From NCBI GenBank assembly GCA_003184365.1, contig NKYR01000106.1, positions 1-64,000 on the forward strand: DNA of 64,000 nt. The letters run 5' to 3'. A program made the position numbers and the translations under genes. This DNA comes from Evernia prunastri. Taxonomy: Eukaryota; Ascomycota; Lecanoromycetes; Lecanorales; Parmeliaceae. Under the pieces are notes generated by a model. That model was given only the letters and a program-made list of their open reading frames with translations. It ran no database searches and was not told the DNA's origin. Shown here piece after piece: positions 52,732-62,661 of the stretch. Every line of letters begins with the position of its first letter. The first letter of the stretch is position 1.

Positions 52732-53023
52732 TCGATTTTACTTGTGCTCTGGGTAATGGATGTCGTGATTCTGATGCTCACCATCGTTAGGGCTTATGCT
52801 CATGCAGATGCTGGGAGAAAACGGTAGTGGGATCATAGGGTATCAAACGCCTTGTTTCTCACATCTGACCCCCCTTAGAGTATCAAAAGAAAGAGGAATA
52901 TCAACGCCGAGCCAGCTTGTTACTTTCGCCTAAAGCATCCCTTCCTAAGAAAAGTCACAAAATGAATACTACTTTGCATGAATACTACTTTCGCAAACAA
53001 GCTTCTCACGTTTGCTCATTGGC

Positions 53024-54040
53024 TCACAACACCAAAGCAGCTATAGCTCCGAGGACCAGCGGAATACCTGTAACGGCGGCTCTGGCAGCACCAGCTCCTG
53101 TGAAAGCCTGCACGGTCGTTGATGGTGAGGCAACTGGTGATGGTAAGACAGTCGGTGGTGGTGCCACAGTTGTCGGTGGCTGTGTTATTCCCACACTTGG
53201 TGCTACAGTAGGCGTCACGGATTCCGTTGCAGATTGGGCAACAACGGAAGATAATACGTGAGTGGCATTGGCACCTCCGTGGTGAACTAGCTGTGAGGAG
53301 AGCTGTTTGCTAGTAGCGAAAGGCTTTGAAACTTGGTCCTTGGTATGAGTGTGATTCTTTGTATAGGTCCTGGGCTGGCCTGTCGCGTATATTGTGATAG
53401 AGGTGTTCTTAGCGTGGTGTGTCTTGGTATTAAAGATGCCTGTTGGTTGTTGGATCTGTCCATCTGAGGCTTGCTTCACTGCGCTCCCTGTTTCCTTTGT
53501 GGATTTCGCTGACTCATTCGTTGACCCACTCGCGGCTGTCGTTGGGGTGGTGGATGCGGCTGCCGAAGTTGATGAGGAGGAGACGCCTATAGAGTTTGCA
53601 ATGCCGAATTGGTCTGACCATTGAAAATCGCCTGTGTCTGCAATGATCTTGAGGCCGTAGTTGTGGTTTCCGTCTGGCACAAGATCTGTCGCGGGCGTCC
53701 AGACGTATGAGCCATTGTTAGGGGTGTGATTTGCGATGCAGTCAATTTCCTTGATATTGGAAGAATCGCCCTGGCAGAGGACGAGGGAGACGAAGGCCCC
53801 AGTGTTATTCTAGGGAAGTAGTATCAGTCTCTGTTACCAAAGCAGTAACAGCACAACACTACTCACACCCCAGGTAATAGTGTACGGCATGCCCCCTTGA
53901 ACGATATCATGGAGGCCAGGAAGGTGGATTGCATTGCAATTTGGGGTTGGGTCACTCTTCGCTTGTTGAACGCAGAGATCAGTAGCTGAGATGAGGCCTG
54001 CATGGGCCAGAATGGCCAGAATGGCAATGGTGACACGCAT
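53024..54040 (-). CDS. Kre9/Knh1-like Ser/Thr-rich GPI-anchored cell-wall protein
   Basis: Exons 54040-53867 and 53809-53024 (57-nt intron, GTGAGT to CCCTAG), giving 319 residues. A signal peptide covers about residues 1-19. Residues 35-125 match the Kre9/Knh1 family domain: LPGLHDIVQGGMPYTITWG, then NNTGAFVSLVLCQGDSSNI and GSYVWTPATDLVPDGNHNYG, ending in FQWSDQFGI. A Ser/Thr/Pro-rich, heavily O-glycosylatable stalk follows. The C-terminus ends in a small-residue site (GAGAARAA) and hydrophobic tail (IPLVLGAIAALVL) for GPI attachment. Relatives affect beta-1,6-glucan or general wall integrity. The exact role here is unknown. Confidence 0.85.
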
Positions 54041-54763
54041 TGTCTTTGTCGGGAAGGTCCAATCTTCGAAGATTAGCGATATAAGAGAGCGGAAACAATA
54101 GATAATGAGTGCGTGAGGGCCAGGATAGACACTTTGGCTACTAAAGAGTGAGTTGGAGTAACAAAGCAATGAGTGTTCAAGAACGACGAGGCAGTGAATT
54201 AAGAAAAGAAATACGAGATGCGCCGTTCGAGGCTATGCACCTATTTGAGGTTCATCTCCGGATCGTATCTCAGGTCAGATTTCAGGAGGGCAACAACTTA
54301 TCAGATGAAACGCTCGCTTAGGACAAAATCCTTTAGGGTTATGCAGGTACAGTGTTTGTTGCGTACTATAAAGGGTTTAAACAGCCTCCCGGTACGGCGT
54401 CGCACACCCTAAGGTATTATTCATGCAAGGCTGATTCAGCTGATTCTTTTCGAGGGGTTCCATTCCGTTTCTGTGAACGTTGTCATATTAGCTGCATGAA
54501 TGACTTCGCCTCAAAGATGCACGAGGCACTGTCATCTGCGTTGGTGCCATTTGGACTTTGTGGCAGAGTTCATAATATTTGGCGGCGTGCAGGTTTCTGC
54601 GCGACCAAAGATGGTGCTGCAGCGCAATGTGGCACCACAGTTGTCGACCTTCATAGGAGCTGGCTTTGAGACTAAATCCATTCGATCTTTGATAAAATCC
54701 AGATGACGAAGCGGTTCATCTTCTGCTAGAACATTGTTTGTGCAGCAAGCCTGCTATCCATTG

Positions 54764-55210
54764 TCATTGTTGTCTGGACGCCCACGTAAGAGCGCGACTG
54801 ACAGGAATTCGAGATAAATCGGTGCAGACGACAGCGAGGCAAATGCCAACGTAACTTCGACCGCGCCTCGAAGGCGACCTCTGCAACTGAAGTCGCTGTT
54901 GCTGGATCTTCGCCAGTGCGGCGTCCATGTAAGTGGGCAGAGGTTTGGCCGTGGCTTCTCCGACGTACGTCAGCGGTTTGAAGAGAGAGCTGGAACGAAG
55001 AGGAGGAGTTCGGTGTGAAGCTTCAGATCCGCCAGCGCGTTGGTTTGAGAAGCCATAGTCCAGGGTAAGTAGTGAGTGTGAGAGCGTGCGAAAGTCACCT
55101 GGGGTAAGGCTTGCGAGGAGAACGTTAGTAAACACCGTATCAGTGGTGGCAGGTGTTTGCAGTAAACTGTCTCTATTGTCTTTAGTCAGAGACCCACGCA
55201 GCGTGGTCAT
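54764..55210 (-). CDS. Doubtful small hypothetical protein
   Basis: A 148-residue frame from an ATG at 55210 (MTTLRGSLTKDNRDSLLQ). It has no recognisable domain but reads with reasonable composition through about residue 115, then becomes Arg-rich. It lies in the 1.5 kb gap upstream of the glutathione transferase and could be a real divergent gene or chance. Codon choice is not convincing. Confidence 0.2.
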   Translation of the reverse strand: MTTLRGSLTKDNRDSLLQTPATTDTVFTNVLLASLTPGDFRTLSHSLLTLDYGFSNQRAGGSEASHRTPPLRSSSLFKPLTYVGEATAKPLPTYMDAALAKIQQQRLQLQRSPSRRGRSYVGICLAVVCTDLSRIPVSRALTWASRQQ

Positions 55211-55524
55211 ATCATCACATGTGTGTCTGCAGGAGTTGCAGTCAGCATATTCGTATGTAAGTTCGGCGGCATGCCTGCGCCTTGACGGTATGCACTGCGC
55301 CTTTAATCAGCACTGTGATGCACTTCGCATCTTTAGGTTTGAAAGTGACATTCCTGATCTTTCAAATCGGAGATTCTCCTTTGATAAGTTTTGTTGCACG
55401 ATCCTTTTTCGATGATTGCCATTGCGTCATCGGCGTCGGCAAAACGGAGAACCCCATGGTTGACAGCCCTGAAGAGAAGACCACCAACTGCAAGACAGCG
55501 CAAGCCCAGCCGCGATACCGAAAG

Positions 55525-56166
55525 ATGTTGAGACTCATCAGTGCCACGCCCTCGCCCTATGCTCGCAAAGTGCGCATCGCTCTCACGGAGAAAGGCATCC
55601 CGTTCGAGTTGCTGACGGAAGTGCCTTGGGACAGCACCACACAAACTCCTCAATACAACCCTCTCGAGAAGCTACCGGTCTTGATTCTTGAAAACGGCAA
55701 GTCGGTATACGAAAGCCACTACATTCTAGAATTCATCGAAGCAAAGTATGTCGATGTCCTCCAGCTGCTGCCAAAGAACGATGTAGATGGTGCACTCTTT
55801 GCCAAACAGGTCGAGGTTGTTGCTGATGGCATCTGTGATGCGCTGGTGCTCTTGTTCTTCGAAAAGCAAAGGGAAGACGGCAAGCGGAGCGAGGAGTGGA
55901 TGGCACGGCAGCGGAGGAAGGTTGATGGCGGACTGAAGGCGCTTGCGGATTGGATTGGCCACGAAAAGTTCTTCGTCAATAACACCTTCGGGTTGGCAGA
56001 TATTGCAGCGGGATCTGTCCTTGGTTACTTGAAAGTCAGGTTTCCTGAGCATCCATGGAGGGAAAGTTACCCTCATTTGGCTAGATACAGTGAGGACTTG
56101 GAGGAAAGGCAGAGCTTCAAATGGACTCAGCCTATGCCGCAGAAAATTAGTGACAAGATTGTTTAG
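55525..56166 (+). CDS. Glutathione S-transferase
   Basis: 213 residues from the ATG at 55525. In-frame ATGs at 55456 and further upstream would add a leader without domain features, so the start that puts MLRLISATPSPYARKVRIAL at the N-terminus is preferred. The thioredoxin-fold N-domain has the SPYARKVR helix start with a candidate catalytic Ser, the cis-Pro segment KLPVLILENGKSV and the glutathione gamma-glutamyl site YESHYILEFIE. The C-terminal helical domain includes FFVNNTFGLADIAAGSVLGY, with the N-capping Asp of the conserved GST folding motif. It conjugates glutathione to electrophiles. The class is uncertain and looks closer to bacterial YibF/beta-like GSTs than to Ure2-like ones. Confidence 0.9.
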   Translation: MLRLISATPSPYARKVRIALTEKGIPFELLTEVPWDSTTQTPQYNPLEKLPVLILENGKSVYESHYILEFIEAKYVDVLQLLPKNDVDGALFAKQVEVVADGICDALVLLFFEKQREDGKRSEEWMARQRRKVDGGLKALADWIGHEKFFVNNTFGLADIAAGSVLGYLKVRFPEHPWRESYPHLARYSEDLEERQSFKWTQPMPQKISDKIV

Positions 56167-57195
56167 ACTATCAATTGAGGCATCGTCCATGGCTGGGAAC
56201 CGGAAGCGCCCATCAGCCAGATGACATGATATAAAGCACCGTTTGTTCGTGAAACAAAGAGTGTGAAACAGATCACTATCGAACAGAGCACCATGAAGCA
56301 GAACGAGACAAAAATAAAACAAAGCTGTTACAATGCATCATCTGGCCTTGGAGAAAAGCACTACGAGGCAAAACAAAACAGAAATTGAACAAGATTGTTA
56401 AACTGCAACATTCCTTTCTCCCACAGACAAAAACACTACTCTCCAAACCACTTTTAAAGCAATCATCAAGGCTCGTAATCTCTTCTTCTCACCTCGGTCC
56501 TCGCGATCCCCGCCCCCCAAGATACGTAACCCCGGCCTGTGACTCGAGCAAAGGCAAGGGGTGGGCGTGTGCATAGATCCCTAGAATATTTAGCTCTTCC
56601 TTCCCTCATTAACATAATATCATCCTTCTATACATCGCAATTCTATATCTTGTCGTAAGAGTAAACGAATTGAGGAAGTCAGAACCCCCTGATTCTCCCC
56701 GATACTCGATACAGAGCCCATCGCACGGCACGGTCTTAACGATTTTCTAAGTACGGTGTATCATAAGAGGTCTCTGATGTAGGAAAGCTTGAGCGCTCCA
56801 AAAAATTTACGACGCTTTCTAAAATCTGAAGGATAATCATAAAGGGACCCCGGGGCCCAGAAACGCGACTTTATTTCTAGAATGGTGGAAGATGAGTCTT
56901 GGCAAAGGGTGCCGCGCCAATAATGATTTCCCCTGATTTTGATGTTCTGAAACAAACAAAAAAAGTCAACACCACTTGCAAGTGAGGCAAGTCACCAACA
57001 ACAAGATTAACAAGATTAAAATCATGGCGTCACTCAATTTACTGCCTCGACATGCAAAATTCGCGTCTGGGAGAGCTTCAATTGTACCTGAGAACAAAAT
57101 GTGACGAGCACCAGCGCCTCGAACCCCGCTACTGAACTTCTGAACGCAATCGTTTACGAGTACCTTCGAGGAATGGAGGACAGAAATATACAAGC
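56167..57195. other. Gene-free interval
   Basis: 3' end of the GST gene and promoter of the long coiled-coil gene. AAACAAA-rich stretch near 56,310-56,400. No gene seen. Confidence 0.4.
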
Positions 57196-60100
57196 ATGCA
57201 TTCCACACATGCACATCCGTTGCCCAATGGACCGAATACATCCTCCAATCAAACGATTGGCTCGTCGCATAGCTCGACCGCAATAACATTACCAACGACG
57301 CTGGCTTCCCTACAGCAGAACGAAGGCCTCAGTCATCAGACTAGGCGGTTACAACTACGCAATGCTGGATTCAGAGGAGCAATCTTCCCCACTCGGCGCA
57401 TAAGTCCACTATTCACAACGTCGTCCAACGCAATTGAACCTGTCAGTCGTCAGGTCAGCAACGAGAACAGCTCCTTAAGCGCAGAGAAGAGATCAATGTA
57501 CGGCGAAGATCTACCACCGAGCCCGGTCAGTATATTGCAAGAGATACAGAGATCCACAAGAAAGAAGCGTTCCTCGCCAAGACCAGGTTTTGGTGCCATC
57601 TTTCAAGACAGCATTGAGGAGGGATCGAATGGAGCTAGTGAAACATCCTGGTACAAAGAAGGAAGTTGCGACTGCTCTCCCTCGGCTGCGGTCGTAACCC
57701 CGGTCAACATGGTGAAGCTAAGAGAGGTGTCTGGAAATCAGAAGACTCCTCCTGCACCTCTCAGCTCCCCATTGACGAAACAAGTAAAGGGCCGACACGA
57801 GAAACGCACCAACCTTCGATCAGCCAGTTCCGAGGCTTCAAAGTACATTGAGCATCTCGAGTTCCAACTAGCCTCTGTGAACGCGAAACTCGACTCCCTC
57901 ACTTCACCGAACACGAACAAGCTTCGCTCCGCAAAGCTCAGGGCGCTCACGGTTGACAATCGCAACTTACGTCAAGATCTTTCTGCGTGGGAGAAGCAAT
58001 TTGCCGCCAGAGTCCAAGAAGAAAGGGATCAGCGACTAGAGGTAGAGATGGAGTTGAGAATATGTTTGCGGGCGCTGGAAAATGACATAGAGTTGAAGGA
58101 TGCGAGAATAGCAGAGTTGGAGTGGGAAGTTGAGAGTATGCGAGTCAAAATCGGAGACGCAGAGGGTCTCGAAGAAGTAAATATTGGTCTGGAGAGAAGG
58201 ATAGAGATTCTGACGAATCTTCTTGCTCATTCACCGAACAAGCTCGACATGTCCTCAGCAGCAACATCACCTGTCAGAGCTGATCCAATCAAACGGACAC
58301 CAAGGCCAAAGTCTATGCTTCCAAGGATACCTTCGCCATCTGGAGGCGTACGACTGTCACTCTCTACGGTTGCCGAGACCGCTTTCTGGCAGCCCAACAA
58401 TATTGGATCGTCGTCGAACGTTGTGCAGTCGCCCGAGGACGCTGTGCAGGGTACAGATGGACAAGATCTACAGTCCCCCGCTTGTGACGAAGGCGTGCAG
58501 TCGCCCGGCTACAGAAGGCAATCCAGGCAATCTGGATCTTTCGAAAGTAGATCAAGAACATCGGCTTCCTTCCGCTCTGCGCCATCATCTGCATCAAGAC
58601 CGACCTCGTTCCGATCAAGCGGTTCTTTTGGTCCAACACCATGGGGGTTGCCACATGTCGCTGACATTGACACCAGATCAGCCAACAAGCAGCGAAAGAT
58701 GCGCAAGTTTCCATCTGGCTCAGTATCGCTACGCCCTCTGATCTTACCTGCCGCAACTGTCGGGCCTTCGCTGCCTGCGTCTGCTCCCATCTACCCTTCA
58801 ATAGAAGCTACTGCAAGACGAGCCATGTCGGAAGTTTCGTTGGATCCGACTACGTCCTTCTTGTCGAAGCCCGTGGACAGTCCACCAGCCACTACTCCTG
58901 ATGCACCGAGGCGTCATCGTTCGACGTCTTGGGTCCAAGAGCAGACATTGAAGGCATTGGAGGGCAAATTTAAGGATGTGGAACGTCTGAACGAAGAGCA
59001 AGCCTCTCCCTCGATCGTCCTGACATCTGAGGAGAAGCTTTTTGGTTTCCGCGAGGTCCCATCAGAGGATGATATAAGACGGTCACGGCCCAGGAGTCTT
59101 CAGAAAGAGCTTGAAGGAGCCGACTTCGAGCAAATTGGACAAGCACAAGCTCTGGCCTCTCCTGAGATATTTGAGGATGGTTTAATACCTGTTGACATCG
59201 ACAAGAGCCCCAGAGAGAGCCCCGAATCCAGCCAAATCCTGATAGAAATTGATCAAACCCCTTCGAAAGCACCATTACCGGCCGCATTTCCACGGCAGAC
59301 ATGCCTACTCATACAAGCGGAGTATACTCCGAAGCGGGAGAAGAAGCCAAAGACACCTGCATACACATCATGCCAACCAGTCAAAGCTCCTCCGTCGACT
59401 CTTCTCACCACTCAACAAGCCTCCGGCATCTTCTCCCGCCTCACAAACCTCATCTCCCAAACGAAACAAGACCCTTACGTCCTCGCTCGGCGGCTCCTCT
59501 CCAACGCATGGGCGCAAGGATCCAAACGACTGGGTGGCATAGGATGGTGGCTCTTAGGTCTGGTCTATGGAACTCGATGGCGTAAACGGAAACGCCTTGC
59601 TGACAGCGGAACAGTTGAGCCAACAACTACACAGGACTTTGACTGGTACCATTTCACCGCCGAAGCGAGCAGGAGACGCACCGCTGAGCACTACTTCCGA
59701 GACTACGGGGCCTGCCACCAAATGACGGACTCTTGGCTTTCTCCGCCACATGCCTCATCGTCTCGGCAAGTCCCTTCAAGTAATACTATACCACCCTCCA
59801 CTTTCTCGCCCAAACCCAGAAACGAACCCCACCTCTTCCCTTGCGCCGACTGCGTCGAGCCCTCCTCCCGCCGTACCCTCCGGCTCTGGTTCCACTTCTC
59901 CCTCGCCATCGTCCTCGCCGTCGGCATAGCCATCAAACACGGCCCCGCAACCCTCATATCCGAGCAAGACCCCGACCCGCGTCTCCCAACGCACGCGCCG
60001 CAAGGACCCAGATACCAGGAACCCCATCCGCACGAACGTGACCCCTTGCTGCAAGCGCACCGATCACAATCAAGACGCAGGGGCCCTCGCGATGGATTTC

Positions 60101-60243
60101 TTGTCGACGACCACCCAAGCCACACGTCTCCACCGTCCTCGTTAAGAGTCAACAGCCTCGGGTCCCGCGGTCTGGATTCCGGCTACGGCAGCATCACGTT
60201 CGCCGAGACGTTGGGCCCTGCGGACTTCGAGGCGATTTGCTGA
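57196..60243 (+). CDS. Large coiled-coil protein with C-terminal membrane segments, unknown function
   Basis: Uninterrupted frame of 1015 residues, ATG at 57196. The first 210 residues are disordered and basic with a SILQEIQRSTRKKRS patch. Residues about 215-345 form a coiled coil: SKYIEHLEFQLASVNAKLDS, then NRNLRQDLSAWEKQFAARVQ and a long EMELRICLRALENDIELKDA stretch. The middle is Ser/Pro/Arg-rich with repeated QSP and SFRSS motifs, consistent with phospho-regulation. Late in the protein, a KALEGKFKDVERLNEEQAS helix, a short hydrophobic stretch (GGIGWWLLGLVYG) and a true membrane helix (LWFHFSLAIVLAVGIAI, about residues 900-920) occur. A septal, nuclear-envelope or spindle-pole scaffold would fit the layout, but that is a guess. 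No family recognised with confidence. Confidence 0.82.
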   Translation: MHSTHAHPLPNGPNTSSNQTIGSSHSSTAITLPTTLASLQQNEGLSHQTRRLQLRNAGFRGAIFPTRRISPLFTTSSNAIEPVSRQVSNENSSLSAEKRSMYGEDLPPSPVSILQEIQRSTRKKRSSPRPGFGAIFQDSIEEGSNGASETSWYKEGSCDCSPSAAVVTPVNMVKLREVSGNQKTPPAPLSSPLTKQVKGRHEKRTNLRSASSEASKYIEHLEFQLASVNAKLDSLTSPNTNKLRSAKLRALTVDNRNLRQDLSAWEKQFAARVQEERDQRLEVEMELRICLRALENDIELKDARIAELEWEVESMRVKIGDAEGLEEVNIGLERRIEILTNLLAHSPNKLDMSSAATSPVRADPIKRTPRPKSMLPRIPSPSGGVRLSLSTVAETAFWQPNNIGSSSNVVQSPEDAVQGTDGQDLQSPACDEGVQSPGYRRQSRQSGSFESRSRTSASFRSAPSSASRPTSFRSSGSFGPTPWGLPHVADIDTRSANKQRKMRKFPSGSVSLRPLILPAATVGPSLPASAPIYPSIEATARRAMSEVSLDPTTSFLSKPVDSPPATTPDAPRRHRSTSWVQEQTLKALEGKFKDVERLNEEQASPSIVLTSEEKLFGFREVPSEDDIRRSRPRSLQKELEGADFEQIGQAQALASPEIFEDGLIPVDIDKSPRESPESSQILIEIDQTPSKAPLPAAFPRQTCLLIQAEYTPKREKKPKTPAYTSCQPVKAPPSTLLTTQQASGIFSRLTNLISQTKQDPYVLARRLLSNAWAQGSKRLGGIGWWLLGLVYGTRWRKRKRLADSGTVEPTTTQDFDWYHFTAEASRRRTAEHYFRDYGACHQMTDSWLSPPHASSSRQVPSSNTIPPSTFSPKPRNEPHLFPCADCVEPSSRRTLRLWFHFSLAIVLAVGIAIKHGPATLISEQDPDPRLPTHAPQGPRYQEPHPHERDPLLQAHRSQSRRRGPRDGFLVDDHPSHTSPPSSLRVNSLGSRGLDSGYGSITFAETLGPADFEAIC

Positions 60244-61327
60244 AATGGTTGTTTCCAGCTCTTCGCTCCGGCGCACGAATCCTCCCTCTTCTCCATTCTT
60301 CTTCTTCTTCTATGACTATGTCAATTGCATGGCGTTCGCAATGGCATCGCGAGGAGCATGGGGGCAGCATATTTCTACATTCCAGCAATGGCTTTTTTTG
60401 AGCGGAGTCATCTTTTCTTTTATCGGCCGAGTGCGTGGGTGCGTTGTCGGCGTAACTTATACCCCCCACGTGTCCGAGAGGTTGCTTTTTTGGTCAGTAC
60501 AGCGTACAGCGTCATGGGTATATGATTATGGTGGTATATGTATGCACAAGACTTTTTGAGAGCGAGGATTAAAGTTACTTCTTAGGAGCGATTTTCTTGG
60601 GTGGAGGATGAGAAGGCGAAAAACACATCGTCAATTGTCAAAATCACTCGCTTGCTCAGTCATCCACTCATGAACTCACGAACTCTGCCCGCATGCATAC
60701 TTACTTGTGTCTCTGATCACTCACGAGCGATACACTCAGCACATTTGCCCACTTACATTTGTATCCGTACATGCATACTCACTTGTGTTCTAATCACTCA
60801 CGAGCCATACACGCAGCACATTTGCTCACTTGATTCTCCTCAGATGGTATTGCGTAGCTAAGAAGATAGCTACTGTACAGCGAATACTTCTTCGCTCTCT
60901 CTCTCTCTCTCTCGCTCACAAACACAAAGGAAAAGCTACCTTAGTCAGCGCCATGCTTGCATGCTAGGGTATATTTGTCGCTAAAAAAAACGATTGACTG
61001 AAATAGACAAATGCGGTTTGCCACTCGTCTTGGGTATCATAGAGATGATGATGATGATGGTGGTGGTGATGGTAAAACAGGACAGATGCTCGAGCTAGGT
61101 CGACGCGGAAGTGGAAGCATGGTGGTGATGTTCCGGCCGGATATGGTGCAGGTGTGGGGCGAAATATGAGAGTGTAGGTAGCGAAGGTGGTTTGCTGATA
61201 ATGGTGATGATGATGATTGTAAAAAGGTGCTTTTTGGCTGCAAAAGGCGCGTTCCTGGTTTCATGATTGGTTTGATAAAATACGTCCAGATCGTGATCAC
61301 GTGTCGTTGACGAGATTGTTCTCCTCT
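60244..61327. other. Gene-free interval between convergent genes
   Basis: Holds a TTC microsatellite (60,298-60,309), a 78-bp tandem pair, a CT repeat near 60,895-60,914 and GATGATG/GGTGGT repeats near 61,044-61,070 and 61,200-61,218. No gene seen. Confidence 0.45.
60692..60836. repeat. 78-bp tandem duplication
   Basis: Units 60692-60769 and 60770-60836 both start CATGCATAC and share CACTCACGAGC, ATACAC and GCAGCACATTTGC or near matches. The second unit is shorter and diverged. Confidence 0.7.
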
Positions 61328-62661
61328 TTAGGAGTTGCACTGCCCGGGGTAGGCCCTGCTCGTGGGCGGGTTGGGGAACAGCCCCGCGGCGGTCAGGTTC
61401 TGCAAGTGCCACTCCGGTGCGCTCTCGGTCCGCCACGTCCAGAAGATCCAGCCCGTGTGCGACTCGTAGGCGTCCAGCTGGGCGTCGATGAAGGTCTGCA
61501 GGTTGTACTTGTCGTCCGAGCTCAGGTCGGCCACGGTGCCGGTCGATTTGCCGTCGCAGGAGCCGACGTAGCTCGATCCGGAGTTAGCCAGGGTGCCGTC
61601 GTAGCGTGCTCCTTTGCCGAGGCCGTTGAGCCACTGGGCGCAGTCGGTTTGTGCGCCGGTCCACTCGCCGACGATGGTCCACTTGTCGGTACCGGCGAGC
61701 TGGGGGCCAAGACCACAGGCGGCGGACACATGTTCCGTGGGGGTCATGGCGACTTGACCGGGGGAGAAGACTTGGTACTGGTGAGTGTCGAGAATCACGT
61801 TCTGATCGCCTGACGAGGATGGGGTCATGAAACCGTTCCAGTAGCTCTGGAAATCTTGGAAGGCGTCATGGATGCAGGTTGCGTAGTTGGTGCTGGCTCC
61901 CGTCACGGTCTCGTAACCGGACTGGTAGAAGCTTTTCAGCTCGTCGAGATTGAGAGAGCTACCGAGAGGCTCGTTGAGCAGCTCGATTGCCGTGACTACG
62001 TCAGTGTCGCCGGAGTAACGAGAAGCGAGATTTTGAAGCGCGGTGAGCGTCTGGCTGACGGTATCGCCTTGCTGCCAATCCACAGGGCCGTAGCGGCCGC
62101 TATTGTCGAAGCCATTCTGAGATCCAGGCGCTCCGTGCAGATCGAGCAGAATTTTGAGGTTAGCACCTCGAGCCCAGCCGATAGCTTGATCCAAGACATC
62201 CAGCTGTCCTTGGACGTACGGATCACCGTCAAGCGGTGCAACAGCCCAATAACCGATGGGAATACGAACATGGTTCAGGCCGTTCCCACTGATTTGGTTG
62301 AAGTCGTCCTGAGTGATCCAAGTGTTCCAATGATTCGAGAGAGCAGAATATGCAGCGTCTTTGCCGAGGGTCTGCGTGTAAGTGTACTCGTCGACGACAG
62401 TCTGGCTGCTGGCCCATGGCTGAAAGATGGAGGGGGTAATCCATGGCTCGAGGACGAACCAGCCGCCTAGGTTCACCCCGCGGACTTTGTCGTTGTTGTA
62501 GTCGAAAGCTACATCACGCTTGCCAAGGCGACTGTTGATTGGTTAGTGAGGCTGCTTGAGCACGAAAGTAGAGGTACTTACAAGGTGAGAGGGGCGGATT
62601 GTACGGAACCTAGGAAGGTGATGGCAAGGGTAGAGAGGTGAAGGAAGCTGTTGGTCAACAT
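61328..62661 (-). CDS. exg1: Secreted exo-beta-1,3-glucanase (GH5)
   Basis: Releases glucose from the non-reducing end of beta-1,3-glucan in the wall or medium. Exons 62661-62582 and 62531-61328 (50-nt intron, GTAAGT to CAACAG), giving 427 residues. A signal peptide (about residues 1-22) is followed by a Kex2-type LGKR site near residue 31, so the mature protein begins near DVAFDYNNDKVRGVNLGG. GH5 motifs: GWFVLEPWITPS, HVRIPIGYWAV, LLDLHGAPGSQNGFDNSGR, TAIELLNEPLG (acid/base Glu near 214), DTHQYQVFS and TIVGEWTGA (nucleophile Glu near 316). Length and motifs match fungal ExgA/Exg1 of GH5 subfamily 9. Pairs of cysteines late in the domain fit its disulfides. Confidence 0.95.

Noticed and set aside
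54218..54706. Plus-strand frames of 64-105 residues between the Kre9-like and GST genes
   Set aside because: No domain, no bias, and no start or splice context; likely chance.
61301..62470. Plus-strand frames of 170 and 204 residues opposite the glucanase
   Set aside because: Antisense shadows of the GC-rich GH5 exon.
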